Shown here: one piece after another, positions 5,087 through 5,197 of the stretch
How the letters are laid out: every line of letters begins with the position of its first letter
Numbering within the stretch: the stretch's first letter is position 1
Assembly (NCBI GenBank): GCA_022562335.1
Contig: JADFPM010000195.1
Location: forward strand, 1-5,197
Direction: 5' to 3'
Source of the DNA: Chloroflexota bacterium
GTDB taxonomy: Bacteria; Chloroflexota; Dehalococcoidia; Lucifugimonadales; UBA3495
Length of the DNA: 5,197 nt
Program-made: the position numbers and the translations under genes
The notes under the pieces: model-generated
What the model was told of the DNA's origin: nothing
Seen by the model: only the letters and a program-made list of their open reading frames with translations
Databases searched by the model: none

Positions 5087-5197
5087 ATGGCAATCGGAGC
5101 ACAAGACCTGGAACTGATCAAACAGGAGGTGGCGGGGATACGCGCGTTCTATGAGTCGCGCATGAACGCGGAGATACCTCCTTTAAAGGAGGAGATA
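5087..5197 (+). CDS. N-terminus of a probable phage structural protein (major capsid candidate), cut off by window edge
   Basis: Seen: 37 codons run open to the last base, starting MAIGAQDLELIKQEVAGIR and rich in Glu, Lys and hydrophobic residues in a helix-like spacing. GGGAGG 5 bases before the ATG at 5087 supports the start. Family knowledge: in HK97-type phages the gene after the prohead protease is normally the major capsid protein, whose N-terminal delta (scaffold) domain is a charged, coiled-coil-like helix removed by that protease. The position and character of this fragment fit that. The fragment itself has no diagnostic motif, so the identity rests on context; a separate scaffold or other head protein is possible. 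Confidence 0.6.
   Translation, partial: MAIGAQDLELIKQEVAGIRAFYESRMNAEIPPLKEEI

Overview
The window comes from a GC-rich bacterium whose promoters fit the housekeeping -35/-10 pattern. The phylum cannot be fixed from the sequence; the Gly/Cys-tailed A-type Fe-S protein and the general gene mix are a weak hint of Chloroflexota, no more than that. It has two unlike halves.

Left part, 1 to about 3750, all on the minus strand. From right to left it holds an A-type (IscA/HesB-like) Fe-S protein with an unusual Gly/Cys tail (3372-3749), a CobD/HisC-like PLP enzyme (2035-3165), a PPOX-type flavoprotein of the DR_2398-like family (1315-1884), and the N-terminal 360 residues of an M16 zinc metallopeptidase (1-1082, running off the left edge). 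These do not look like one operon. The Fe-S gene ends in a strong intrinsic terminator, and the next two genes each have a good -35/-10 pair with a 17-base spacer. The M16 gene lies 232 bases past the flavoprotein gene, with no promoter that I can see.

Middle, about 3750 to 4030: a control region between divergent transcription units. It has a likely minus-strand promoter for the Fe-S gene, a plus-strand TTGACA promoter overlapped by a small inverted repeat, a 9-base element (TTGATTGAC) present once in each orientation near the two promoters, and then a hairpin followed by a very strong bidirectional terminator just before the first plus-strand gene. The plus-strand arrangement could encode a short RNA of about 70 bases or act as an attenuator.

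Right part, 4030 to 5197, plus strand: an HK97-type phage prohead protease with an extra C-terminal region of about 110 residues, a hairpin, and the first 37 codons of a further gene, perhaps the major capsid protein. No terminase or portal gene precedes the protease. The head module therefore starts directly beside cellular genes, as expected at the edge of a prophage remnant, a rearranged prophage or a gene-transfer-agent-like cluster. No CRISPR, tRNA, rRNA or insertion sequence was recognised.
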